Assembly: GCA_963796225.1 (NCBI GenBank)
Contig: CAWCLK010000038.1
Span: forward strand, 30,504-94,503
Length of the DNA stretch: 64,000 nt
Reading direction: 5' to 3'
Source of the DNA: CAWCLK01 sp963796225
Lineage (GTDB): Bacteria; Actinomycetota; Nitriliruptoria; Nitriliruptorales; Nitriliruptoraceae
Below the pieces are notes generated by a model. The model was not told where the DNA came from and did not search any database. It saw only the letters and a list, made by a program, of their open reading frames with translations. The first letter of the stretch is position 1. Each line of letters starts with the position of its first letter. A program made the position numbers and the translations under genes. Positions 19,442-30,034 of this stretch are shown here, piece after piece.

Positions 19442-22400
19442 GTGACACACGACACCAGCGTCGACCTGGCCGACCACCCAGCCGGGGACGAGACCGCCGA
19501 GCGAATCCTGGCCGCGGTCGCGGACGCGACCGGCGACCGGGCTCCGCTGGCGACCACATTCGCGCGGGCGACCCTGCGGCGGGTCCCACCGCCGACGCTC
19601 GCGCGCGCCGACGAGCAGGTCGCCGCCAGCTGGCTGGCCGACGCCTTCGCGTGGATGGACGCCGCGTCCGAGGAGGGCCTGTCGGTCCGACTGTGGACCC
19701 CCACGGACGGCGTCGACGGCCGGGGCCCCGGCGGCACCGTCGTCGAGGTCGTCGGCGAGGACCGACCGTTCCTGCTGTCGACCGTCACGCGCACCATCGA
19801 GGCGTCGGGCGCCGCCGTCATCCGCCGGCTGCACCCCATCCTCGGCACCGAACGCGACGACGAGGGGCACCTCGCCGAGATCGGCGCCGCGCGCCACGCC
19901 GACCGGCGCGAGACCTTCATGCACCTCGAGCTCGACCGGGTGCTGGCGGCCGACGCGGTGGAGGCCCTGCGCGCGCAGCTGGCCACGGCGCTCGAGGACG
20001 TCGGCCACGCCACCGACGACCACGACGCGATGCGCCGACACGTCCACGACGCGGCCGAGGAGCTGCGGGCCGTCGTGGACGGCGAGGATGACGACGACAC
20101 CCCCGAGGAGATCGCCAACCTGCTCGACTGGCTCCTCGACGACAACCTGGTGATGCTCGGCTGGCGCGAGTACGAGGTCCGGCGCGACAGCGACGATCCG
20201 GTGGTCTCCGTGGTGGAGGACTCCGGCCTCGGGATCCTGCGTGACGCGACCGGGTCCCGGTTCGCGGACGCCCCGTCCCTGTCGTCGCTGCCGGAACCGA
20301 TCCAGCAGCAGCTCGAGGACGCCCCGCTCCTGCGCGTCTCGCGGACCAACCGCCGGTCCACCGTGCAGCGCCTGCGCCCCATGCTCGACGTGGTGCTGAC
20401 CTGGCGCGACGAGGACGGCCGACCCGTGCGCCTGCAGCGGCTGCTCGGGCTGTTCACCGCAGCCGGGCTCGGGATCCCGGCCTCCCGCACGCCGATCCTG
20501 CGCGACCGCCTGCGCCGGGTGCTCGAGCTCGAGGACACGGTGCCCGGGTCCCACGAGGAGGTGACCCTGGTCGGGCTGTTCCAGTCGCTGCCCAAGGACG
20601 AGCTGCTCGAGCTCGACGTCCAGGGGCTGCGGGAGATGCTGGTCACGCTGCTCGACGCCGAGGAGCACGGCCGCGTGCGTGCCGTGGTGCGGCGCGACCT
20701 GACCACCCACACGGTCACGCTCGTCCTGGCGGTGCCGCGCGACGACTACGGGCCCGTCGTGCGCGAACGCGTGACGAAGGTGCTCGTCGACCGCCTCGGC
20801 GGCCCCGTCGACGTGGACGTCTCCATGGGCGAGCACGCCGAGGTGGTCGTGCGCTTCACCGTCCGCAGCGACGCGGTCGACGACATCGACACCGGCCAGC
20901 TCGAACACGACGTGGCCGTCGTGGCCCGTCCCTGGCTGGAGCACCTGCGCGCGGCGCTGGTCGAGCGGTGGGGCGAGGGCCCTGCCGCGCGTGACCTGCG
21001 CGACCTCGCGGGGCGGCTGCCGATCTCCTACCGCGACCGCACGGACGTCGACGCCACGCTCGACGACCTGCTGCACCTGCGGGACCTGCTCGAGACCGAC
21101 GACCGGCCCCGGGCGGGATGGCTGCGCCACGACGACGCCGGCACGGCCCTGCTGCTGGCGCAGCGCGACCACCCGCTGATCCTGTCCGACGTGATGCCGG
21201 TCCTCGAGTCCCTCGGGCTGCAGGTCGACGCCGAGCACCCGCACCTTCTCCAGGGCGACGGCCCCACCGTCCGCCTGCACGAGTTCCGCGTCAGCGACCT
21301 CGCGGGCGACACCATCCCAGCGGACACGCCCGAGGTGACCGACCTGATCCTCGAGGCCCTGGCGGGACGGTTCGAGGTCGACGGCCTGAACCGGCTCGTG
21401 CTGACGGCAGGGCTGACCTGGCGCGAGGTCGCGATCGTGCGGGCCTACCGGCGCTACCGCCGCCAGGTGGGCACCTCCTACTCCGCCGAGTACGCCAACG
21501 CGGCCCTGGCCGACCACCCGGTCTCGGTCCGAGCCATCCTCGAGCTGTTCCGCCGCCGCTTCGACCCGGACCGTCCGCGGGACCCGGCCGCCGTGGAGGA
21601 GGCCCGCCGCGCGGCCCACCAGGCCTGCGACGCCATCGAACGCCTCGACCACGACCGGATCGTCCGGGGGGTGCTCGACCTCGTCGACGCCACCCTGCGG
21701 ACCACCGCCTACGTCACCGACCCGGACCGCGGGTGGACCGAGGACGCCGACGGGCGCCGCGTGCCGGTGCTGGCGTTCAAGTTCGACCCGTCGCGGGTGC
21801 CCGACGTGCCCGCACCCGTCCCCCACCGTGAGATCTTCGTGTCCTCCCCGGCGGTCGAGGGCATCCACCTGCGGGGCGGCGAGGTCGCCCGCGGCGGGCT
21901 GCGGTTCAGTGACCGTCACGACGACCTGCGGACCGAGATCCTCGGCCTGATGAAGGCCCAGGTGCTCAAGAACGCCCTGATCGTGCCCACGGGCGCCAAG
22001 GGCGGGTTCGTGTGCAAGCGACTGCCGCGTGACCGCGACGCCGCGCGGGCGGACATCCAGCGCCAGTACGTCGCCTTCATCTCGGCGCTGCTCGACCTCA
22101 CCGACGACGTGCAGGGCGACGACGTCGTGCCGCCCGAGCGCGTGGTGCGCCACGACGGCGACGACCCCTACCTGGTCGTGGCGGCCGACAAGGGCACCGC
22201 CACCTTCTCCGACGTGGCCAATGGGGTCGCCGAGGAACGCGGCTTCTGGCTCGGCGACGCCTTCGCGTCCGGTGGCTCGTCCGGCTACGACCACAAGAAG
22301 CTCGGGATCACCGCACGCGGGGCGTGGACGGTCATCACCCGCCACTTCGCCGAGCTCGGGATCGACCTGCAGACCGACCCGGTGACGGTCGCGGGCGTCG

Positions 22401-24278
22401 GGGACATGTCGGGCGACGTGTTCGGCAACGGCATGCTGCTCAGCCGGACCCTGCGCCTGCAGGCGGCCTTCGACCACCGCGACATCTTCCTGGACCCCGA
22501 CCCCGACCCGGACGCGTCCTTCGGCGAACGCCAGCGGCTGTTCGACACGCCCGGCTCCACGTGGCAGGACTACGACCGCGACGTGCTGTCGCCCGGGGCG
22601 ATGATCGTGTCCCGGACGGCCAAGTCGATCGAGCCGACGCCCGAGGTCCGCGAGCTGCTGGGGATCGGCGCCGAGCCGCTCTCCCCCGACGAGCTGATGC
22701 GCGCGATCCTGCGCTGCCAGGTGGACCTGCTGTGGTTCGGCGGCATCGGCACCTACGTCAAGGCACGGGGCGAGACCCACGCCGACGTCGGGGACCGGAT
22801 CAACGACGAGATCCGTGTGGACGCCGACGACCTGCGTGCCCGGGTGATCGGCGAGGGTGCCAACCTCGGCGTGACGCCCCGCGCCCGCATCCAGTACGCG
22901 CGCCGGGGCGGGCGGATCGACCAGGACGCCGTGCACAACGCGGCCGGCGTCGACATCTCCGACCACGAGGTCAACCTCAAGATCCTCCTGGCCATCGCCG
23001 AGGCGGACGACCGCATCGACCGGGCGGAACGCAACGCGCTGCTCGCCGACGTCAGCGACGACGTGGTCGCGCACGTGCTGCGCGACGTGGACCGGCAGGC
23101 CGCCCAGCTGTCGTTGCTCTCGGCCAGCAGCTCGAAGCGACTGGACGACCTGCGCGAGCTGGTCGACGTGCTGGAGGAGCGCGGGGTCGTCGATCGCGAC
23201 GTCGACGTGCTGCCCAGCCACGAGGAGTTCGAGGACCGCGCGTCGGTCGGCGGCGGGGTGACCCGCCCCGAGCTGGCGACCCTGATGGCCGGCGCCAAGC
23301 GCGTCGTCGCCGAGGTCGTGCAGACCTCGCACCTGCCGTCCGACCCGGTCGTCGCCGGCGTCGTCGAGACCTACCTGCCGCCCCGGCTGGACCGCGAGTA
23401 CGGCGACCTCGTCCCGCGCCACCGGCTGCACGACGCCCTCGTGGCCACCGTGGTCGCCAACGACCTCGTGGACCGGCTCGGACCGGTGTGGCCGTTCCAC
23501 CTGGCGGTCGAGACCGGGACCGACCTCGACGTGGTCGTCGCGGCCACGCTGGCCGCCTGGCACGTGATCGACGCCACGCGCTGGTGGGACGAGATGGACG
23601 AGCCTCGATCGCATCCTGCCGCCGGAACGCGCCCAGCCGCTGGCGGGCTCGCTCGCCGGCCTCGTGATGGCGATCGCCCGCCGCCTGCTGGACGACCCGG
23701 TGCTGCCCGACGTGGCGGCGCTGGTCGAACGGGACGGCCCCGCCTTCCGGGCGATGCGCGAGGCACTGCCCACCGCCGGGACGCCCGCCCAGGTCTCGCG
23801 CCGACGCGCGATGTCGGCCCGGCTGTCCGACGACCTGGTCGACCCCGACCTCGCGGACCTGTTGGCGGGCATCACCGACCTGGCCCTCGTCGTCGACGTG
23901 GCACGCACGTCCCGCCAGCTCGACGACGCCGACCCGGCGCGCGTCCACGACGCCATGCTCGAGATCGGGGCGCGGCTCGGCCTCGACCGGCTCGCCTCGC
24001 TGGTCGACCGGGCCCAGGTCGGTCCCGGCTGGGAACGCCGCGAACGCAAGGGCCTGACCGCCGCCGTGCAGCGGCTGCACGCGGCCGCCCTGCGCAGCGG
24101 GGCGCGGCGCACCGACGACATCGCCACGGTCGTCGACGCCGCCCTCGAGCTCGAACCCCGCCGGCTGGCCCGCGTGCGAGCGCTGCTCAACGAGGTCGAG
24201 CAGCTGGCCCACCCGCCGCTGGCGGCGGTCAGCGTGGCGGTCCGTGCGTACGGGGACGTGCTCGAGCACCGTCCCTGA
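19442..24278 (+). CDS. gdh: NAD-glutamate dehydrogenase, large (about 180 kDa) type (frameshifted)
   Basis: This very large enzyme of about 1,612 residues interconverts glutamate with 2-oxoglutarate and ammonia using NAD. It has the layout of the GDH-180 family: a long N-terminal region with ACT-like parts, then the dehydrogenase core containing RGGEVARGGLRFSDRHDDLRTE, LMKAQVLKNALIVPTGAKGGFV and VVAADKGTATFSDVAN, then a helical C-terminal domain. The start is GTG 19442. Near 23605 the frame steps +1 (after WWDEMD); the continuation LDRILPPERAQPLAGSLAGL runs to the stop at 24276-24278. Such enzymes are usually catabolic and allosterically regulated. In an ectoine producer it could also rebalance the glutamate pool, but that is inference. 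Confidence 0.9.
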
Positions 24279-24287
24279 CGGCGGCGG

Positions 24288-25247
24288 TCAGGACGCCGGC
24301 GCGAGCGGGTTCCACGGCTGGCCGACCTCGCGGGCGGTCGCGAGGTCGATGACACCGAGCTCGAGGACCATCTCGGCGGGCAGGTCGGTGTGGCCCTTCA
24401 GGTCCACGTCGAGCTGCGCGATGCGGTCCAGGCACCACGCCAGCTCGCCCGTCGAGAAGTTGCGGCGGGCCACGCCCCGCAGCCGGTTCACCTGGTTCGG
24501 GGAGCCCTTCACGTCGGCGCCGCCCCGCACCTGCTGCAGCTGGCGGAACCGGAAGGTGATCGCGCCGAGCAGTGCCAGCGGGGCCTCGCCGGCCTCGAGG
24601 CTGCCCCGCAGCAGGGTCAGCGCCGTCGCGGCGTCACGCTCGGCGACGGCGTCGGCGAGCTCGAACCCCGACCGGCGCCCGTGTCCTTCGACGACTCGTT
24701 CGACGTCCTCGAGGCCCACGCTGTCGCCATCGGTCGCGGCGGCCACCTGCGCCACGCGCATGGCGATGACCGACGGGTCCAGGCCCGCGTGGTCCAGCAC
24801 GGCCGCGATCGCGTCGGGCGACACCGAGCGCCCCGCGCGGCGGAACTCGTCCACGACGATGGCCTGCCAGTCCCGGGTCTTCCAGTCCGGCGGCGTGTCG
24901 ACCTTGGCCACCTCGCCGTGCTGCTTGGCCAGCCGGGCGATCTTCTGCACCTTGCCGGTGCCCTGGGCGACGAGGACCAGCACGGCTTCGTCGTCGGGCG
25001 CCTCGAGGTAGTCCTCGAGCTCGGCCTTGAGGTCGGCCCGGACACCGTGCACGCCCCGGATCACGGCGCAGACCCGGCCGCCGAACAGCGACTGGGTGCG
25101 CAGCTCGGGCAGGGCGTCGAGCTCGCTGGCGTCGTACGTGTCGACCGACAGCTCGGCGTCGGCCGAGGTCAGCTGGCTCAGCAGGCGTTCGGTCGCCCGC
25201 TGGAGCAGCAGGTCGTCGTCGCCGGTCAGAAGGTGCACCGAGGTCAT
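24288..25247 (-). CDS. holA: DNA polymerase III subunit delta
   Basis: HolA is the clamp-loader delta subunit, which opens the sliding clamp. The 319-residue protein shows the usual divergent three-domain layout: an N-terminal AAA+-like fold (VHLLTGDDDLLLQRATERLL), a middle domain with AVLDHAGLDPSVIAMRVAQVA, and a C-terminal collar domain with NQVNRLRGVARRNFSTGELAWCLDRIAQLDVDLKG. It lies directly downstream of comEC, a common bacterial arrangement. Confidence 0.92.
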   Translation of the reverse strand: MTSVHLLTGDDDLLLQRATERLLSQLTSADAELSVDTYDASELDALPELRTQSLFGGRVCAVIRGVHGVRADLKAELEDYLEAPDDEAVLVLVAQGTGKVQKIARLAKQHGEVAKVDTPPDWKTRDWQAIVVDEFRRAGRSVSPDAIAAVLDHAGLDPSVIAMRVAQVAAATDGDSVGLEDVERVVEGHGRRSGFELADAVAERDAATALTLLRGSLEAGEAPLALLGAITFRFRQLQQVRGGADVKGSPNQVNRLRGVARRNFSTGELAWCLDRIAQLDVDLKGHTDLPAEMVLELGVIDLATAREVGQPWNPLAPAS

Positions 25248-25256
25248 GCGGCGAGC

Positions 25257-27529
25257 CTACTGGGGGCACCTGCCGGGTCACGGACCCGTCGAGGTCGGTC
25301 CGGGCCACGGTCGTGCCCGCGGCGGCCAGCGCGTCCAGGGTGCCGCGGTCCGGGTGCCCGTAGTCGTTGTCCCGCCCGACGCTGATCAGGCCGACCGACG
25401 CCCCGACGGCCGTGAACAGCGCCGGCGGGGTCGTCGCGCTGCCGTGGTGCGGAACCTTCAGCAGTCCGGCCCGCAGCGCCCCGGGCGTGGCCAGCATCCG
25501 GGTCACGGCCGCCCGTTCCGCATCCCCGGCCAGCAGCGCCCGGCGGCCGTCGAGGTCGACCCGCAGCACGAGCGACATCTCGTTGACCTCGGCGTCCAGC
25601 CCCACGAAGGGACGTCCGCGGGGCGGTGACAGCACGTGCACGTCGATCCGTCCCACACGAGCCTGCTGCCCGGCGATCGGCTGCACGACCGGCACCCCGG
25701 CATCGCGGGCGGCGGCGCCGACGTCCGCGGCCTGCCCACCGGGCCACGGGGCGGGGTCGCGGTCGGCGACGGGGCGCAGCCAGACCGCCCCGACGTCGAG
25801 GCGCGCCAGCACGGCCGGCAGCCCGACGGCGTGGTCGGCATGGGGGTGGGTGAGCACGACGAGGTCGAGCCGCCTGATCCCCCGGCGACGCAGCCAGTCC
25901 ACCGCCGTGTCGGCGTCGGGGCCCCCGTCGACGAGGATCCGAGCCCCGCCACCCTCGACCAGGATCGCGTCGCCCTGTCCGACGTCGATCGCGGTGACGG
26001 TCAGGACGGGCGGCAGGGGCCGTGCGACGGGCACGAGCAGGACCGCCCCGAGCCCGGCGCCCGCCACGGCGACGCGCGCCAGCATCCCCTGCCGGCGCGC
26101 GAGCAGCCAGGTGCCGGCAGCGACGGCCAGCAGGAGCACGGCCGGCTGGTGCAGCGAGACCACCGGGAGGTCCGGGACGCGGGCCGCCGCCAGGACGACC
26201 CGCAGCGGCAGGTCGGCGGACGACATCACGACCGCCCCGGCCCCGACGTGCACGACGGCCACGAGTGCGGCGGTGCCCGCGATCGTGGACGCGACGGCGG
26301 CGGCGGGGACGGCGAGCAGGTTCGCCGGCACCGACGCGAGGGGCACCTCCCCCACCGCGGCGAGCAGCACGGGCGCCACCGCCAGCTGTGCCCCGAGCGT
26401 CACCGCCACCAGCGCGGCGACCGTCGGTGGGAGGCGCACGAGGCGATGCGCGATGCGGGGCGCGACGACCAGCACACCTGCCGTGGCGGCCACCGACAGC
26501 AGCAGGCCGAGCGAGCCGGCCAGGGCGGGGTCCGAGGCGACCAGCAGCAGGACCGCCACGGCCAGGCCGTGCACCGCGTCCGTGCCGACCCCCCGTGCCT
26601 CGGCGAGCAGCACCGCCCCGGCCATGACGGCCGCCCGCAGGACCGACGGCTCGGCGCGGGTCAGGACGACGAACCAGGCGACCGCGCACACCACCGCCAC
26701 GCGACGCGCCCGCGCCCCGCCGCCGAGCAGCCCGACCATGGCCACCGCACCCGCCACCACGATGGCGACGTTGGATCCGGACACGGCAACGAGGTGGGTC
26801 AACCCGACCTCGGCCATGCGGTCGGCCGTGGCCGCGGAGAGCAGCCGGGTGTCGCCGGTGACCAGGCCGACGGCCAGCCCGGCCCGGTCGCCGTCGAGCC
26901 CACGGGCCGCGGCGTCCCGGGTCCGGGACCGCACGTGTTCGGTGCTGTCCAGCAGCCATCCGGGGTCACCGACCTCGCGGGGCCCGTCCACGGGGTCCAA
27001 CCGCGCCACGACGTGCCGACGGCGCAGGTACTGCCCGAACCCGCGGGAGGTGTCCAGCGGCCGCGCCGTCGCCGTCATGGCGAGCCGCTGGCCCAGCACG
27101 GGCGGCGCCCCGTCGCCCCGCACCATGGCACGCTCGTGGCTGCGGACCTCGTCGAGCCGGTCGAGGCGCAGGATGGTCCACCACCCGGCCGGGTCGAGGT
27201 GGGGCTCGGCGGCGACCACACCCACCACCTCGGCCCGTCCCCCGCCGCGGGCCAAGCCGGTCCAGCGGCCCGCCCCGCAGCAGCGCCGCATGGGCAGCCC
27301 CCACGGCCACGAAGGCGACGACCGTGCCGAGCACCGCGGCGATCGCCCGTCGGCGCCCCGCCACGCCGCGCCGGGACGCGACGCCCAGCACCACGGACGT
27401 CGCCAGCACCGCCCCGCCGGCCGCGCCCAGGGCCACGGCGCGGGGCGCCCCGTCGGCCAGCCGCCAGCCCAGCCACGCCCCCAGCAGCGCCGGCGGGGCG
27501 ACCAGGACCGCCACCGTGGGCCGGGTCAC
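25257..27529 (-). CDS. comEC: ComEC/Rec2 DNA-uptake channel protein (frameshifted)
   Basis: ComEC carries transforming DNA through the membrane. It has an N-terminal soluble region, a competence domain with about ten membrane segments (including LTHLVAVSGSNVAIVVAGAV) and a C-terminal metallo-beta-lactamase domain (IDVGQGDAILVEGG, LTHPHADHAVG, KVPHHGS). The GTG at 27529 forms a GTGA overlap with comEA. The frame steps +1 near 27255 (a TT in DRLARGGGRAEV). At the 3' end the frame stays open into holA, but dropping one C from the CCCCC near 25263 gives a stop at 25257-25259; I take that as the end. Whether the strain is naturally competent is unknown. Confidence 0.85.
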
Positions 27530-28179
27530 ACCGTGACCTGCTCGGCCAGGGCCTGGAAGGTGCGTTCCCCGATCCCGGAGACCTCGCGCAGCTGCCCGAC
27601 GGCCGTGAAGGGGCCGTTCTCGTCGCGCCAGTCGAGGATGCGCTGGGCGAGCACCGGTCCGACGCCGGGCAGCTCCTCGAGGTCGGCGGCCGTGGCTCGG
27701 TTGAGGTCGACCCGACCCTCGGCGTCGGTGGCCGCCGCGGCTGCGTCGCCCGCCCCGGCGGGACCGGCAGCGGTGTCGCCGAGCCGCGGGACGTCGACGC
27801 GTTCGCCGTCGACCAGCGGTCGTGCGAGGTTGAGCACGCCGGGGTCCGCGTCGAGGAGCAGGCCACCGGCACGCTCCACCGCGTCGGCCACCCGCGCCCC
27901 GATCGGCAGACGCACCAGGCCCGGGCTGGCCACCGCACCGGCCACGTGCACCGTCACCGTGTCCCCGCCCACGAGCTCGGTGGCCGTTTCGCCGGGCACC
28001 TGCGCCGCCGACCCCGGCGGGGCGGCGGGCACGGCAACGGGGCGTCCGGTCCACCACAGCACCGCGGCGACCGCCCCCGCCCCGAGCACGAGCACCACGA
28101 GGCCCGCCAGCTCGGCCGGTGACGCGTCCAGCCAGCCGGCGAGCCGGCGTACGCGGTCCCGGGGCGAGTCGGCGTCCAT
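27526..28179 (-). CDS. comEA: ComEA family DNA-binding competence protein
   Basis: ComEA binds double-stranded DNA outside the membrane and hands it to ComEC. The 217-residue protein has an N-terminal membrane anchor (AGLVVLVLGAGAVAAVLWW), an SLBB domain (VTVHVAGAVASPGLVRLPIGARVADAV) and a C-terminal tandem helix-hairpin-helix domain (VDLNRATAADLEELPGVGPVLAQRI). It starts the comEA-comEC-holA run. Confidence 0.92.
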   Translation of the reverse strand: MDADSPRDRVRRLAGWLDASPAELAGLVVLVLGAGAVAAVLWWTGRPVAVPAAPPGSAAQVPGETATELVGGDTVTVHVAGAVASPGLVRLPIGARVADAVERAGGLLLDADPGVLNLARPLVDGERVDVPRLGDTAAGPAGAGDAAAAATDAEGRVDLNRATAADLEELPGVGPVLAQRILDWRDENGPFTAVGQLREVSGIGERTFQALAEQVTV

Positions 28180-28242
28180 GCCCGAAGGGTCGCGGGCGTC
28201 ACCGGGGTTCCGGCCGGTGGGTTGGCCGGCTGTGGACGAGCG

Positions 28243-29109
28243 TCAGCCGACCGCGTCCTCACGGGGTGTCGCGGCGACGGCCACGGCGCCCTGCCCCGTG
28301 TGGGTCCCGAGCACGGGCCCGAACACGGTGGTCAGCTCGCTGGCCACGTGGACGCGATCGCGCAGTCGCTCCCACAGCTGCTCGGCGCGCTCGGGCGCCA
28401 GGGCATGGGTCACGATCACGTCCGCCGGCTGCCCGTCGAGCCGGTCGACGACCAGGTCCGTCAGCTCGTCCAGGCCCCGGCGGATGGTCCGGGCCCGCCC
28501 GATGGGCTCGATGCGCCCGTCGCGCACGGTGAGGATGGGCTTGACGCGCAGCATGTTGCCGACCAGCGCCTGGGCCCCGGAGACGCGCCCGCCCTTGCGC
28601 AGGTTCTCCAGCGTGTCGACGACGACGCCGTTCACGAGCCCGTCGCGGGCCCGTTCGGCGGCGGCGACCACCTCGGGGACCGAGCCGCCCTCCGATGCGA
28701 CGCGCTGGGCGGCCAGGGCCATCAGCGCCAGTCCCCCACCCACCTGGCGGGAGTCGACGACGTGGACCTCCAGCCCGGCGTCCTCGGCGGCCCGACGGGC
28801 GGCCGCGACGGTGCCGGACAGCTCGCGCGAGACGTGCAGCGACACGCACGCCTCCAGGCCGTCGTCGACGCAGTCCGCGTAGGCCTCCTCGAACCAGGCG
28901 GGACTGGGCTGGGCCGTGGTCGGCAGCTGGGTGGCCTCCGCGAGCCGGGCGTAGAACTCGTCGTCGCTGATGGTCACGCGCGAGATGAAGGTCTCGTCCC
29001 GGAAGCTGACCGACATGGGGACCACCCGCAGGCCGATGTCGTCGGCCAGGTCCATCGGCAGGTCGGCCGTGGAGTCGGTCACCACCCCCACGCCCTGTGC
29101 CACGGCCAC
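28243..29109 (-). CDS. DegV family fatty-acid-binding protein
   Basis: DegV proteins bind a single fatty acid; in Gram-positives some (FakB) present it to a fatty-acid kinase. The 288-residue protein has the family hallmarks: VVTDSTADLP at the N-terminus, TTAQPSPAWFEEAYADC, SRELSGTVAAARRAAE and VVVDTLENLRKGGRVSGAQALVGNMLRVKPIL. It lies just upstream of comEA on the same strand, an arrangement common in actinobacteria. No FakA is visible in the window. Confidence 0.92.
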   Translation of the reverse strand: MAVAQGVGVVTDSTADLPMDLADDIGLRVVPMSVSFRDETFISRVTISDDEFYARLAEATQLPTTAQPSPAWFEEAYADCVDDGLEACVSLHVSRELSGTVAAARRAAEDAGLEVHVVDSRQVGGGLALMALAAQRVASEGGSVPEVVAAAERARDGLVNGVVVDTLENLRKGGRVSGAQALVGNMLRVKPILTVRDGRIEPIGRARTIRRGLDELTDLVVDRLDGQPADVIVTHALAPERAEQLWERLRDRVHVASELTTVFGPVLGTHTGQGAVAVAATPREDAVG

Positions 29110-29145
29110 CTCCTGCGGTCGGGCGGCCAGCCTATTGAGGCCGCA

Positions 29146-30006
29146 TCACCCCGTGACCCAGGCCTCGACGCGGCTCCCCACGCCGTCGGGGTCCTCGAGG
29201 TGGAGGAAGTGGCCGACGCCCCGCACCACGTCGACCCGCGACTCCGGGTGGGCGTCGCGGAGGACGCGCCGTGACCGCTCGGCCCACTCGACGCCCATGC
29301 AGCCGTCGGCGGCCCCGTGCAGGTAGAGCGTGGGGCGGGACGGCACGGGGGCGTGGACACCGCCGAGCCCGTGCCGGACCTGCGAGCGCTGGGCGCGGTA
29401 GTAGCCGAGCATGGCCGCCAGGCCCCCGGGGGCACGCATCGCCGCACGCAGCGGGTCCAGGTCCTCGGCCGTGGGGCGGTACCCGGGGGACCAGTCGGTC
29501 CAGAGCCCCTCGATGCGCGCCATGGCCCGGTCGGGCGCCATCCGTTCCCAGGGCAGCTGCGCCGCGACCATGTACCACGACCGTCGCAGCTGACGGGGCG
29601 CGGTCAGCACCCCGTCGAGGGCCGGCACCGGCGGCACCGCCAGCGTGACCACGCGTGCCCACCGGTCCGGGGCGTCGTCGGCCGCCCCGTACGCCGCCAC
29701 GGCGCCCCAGTCGTGACCCACCAGGACGGCCCGCTCGTCACCGCCGAGGGCGTCGTGCAGGGCGTTGGCGTCCCGCGCCAGCGTGGCCATGTCGTAGGGC
29801 CCGTCGGGCGGGATCGTGGTCGGGGCGTACCCGCGCATCCACGGCGTGGCCACCCGGAACCCCGCGTTCGCCAGCCGCGGGGCGAGGTGGCGCCAGGTCG
29901 CCGGGGTGTCGGGGAAGCCGTGCAGCAGCAGCGCCAGCGGGCCGTCGGTGGGCCCGGACTGGCGGTACGCGAACCGCAGCCCGTTGGCCGTCACGAAGCG
30001 CGCCAT
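29146..30006 (-). CDS. Alpha/beta hydrolase, epoxide hydrolase-like
   Basis: The 286-residue protein has an oxyanion-hole HGFPDTP motif, a nucleophile elbow VGHDWGAVAAYG with aspartate instead of serine, and a catalytic histidine in GVGHFLHLEDPDGV. An aspartate nucleophile is typical of epoxide hydrolases and haloalkane dehalogenases; the HGxP motif favours the former. Substrate unknown. It lies between leuS and degV, which are usually adjacent, so it looks like a local insertion. Confidence 0.83.
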   Translation of the reverse strand: MARFVTANGLRFAYRQSGPTDGPLALLLHGFPDTPATWRHLAPRLANAGFRVATPWMRGYAPTTIPPDGPYDMATLARDANALHDALGGDERAVLVGHDWGAVAAYGAADDAPDRWARVVTLAVPPVPALDGVLTAPRQLRRSWYMVAAQLPWERMAPDRAMARIEGLWTDWSPGYRPTAEDLDPLRAAMRAPGGLAAMLGYYRAQRSQVRHGLGGVHAPVPSRPTLYLHGAADGCMGVEWAERSRRVLRDAHPESRVDVVRGVGHFLHLEDPDGVGSRVEAWVTG

Positions 30007-30034
30007 GCGGGTCTTCCTTCGTTCGCTCGCCCGC

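Noticed and set aside
19397..24355. A 1,652-residue open frame antisense to the glutamate dehydrogenase
   Set aside because: It is long only because high GC suppresses stop codons; its composition and lack of motifs mark it as a shadow.
25367..28882. A 1,171-residue serine/arginine/threonine-rich protein on the + strand
   Set aside because: It is antisense to comEC, comEA and degV, has low-complexity composition typical of high-GC shadow frames, and matches no family.
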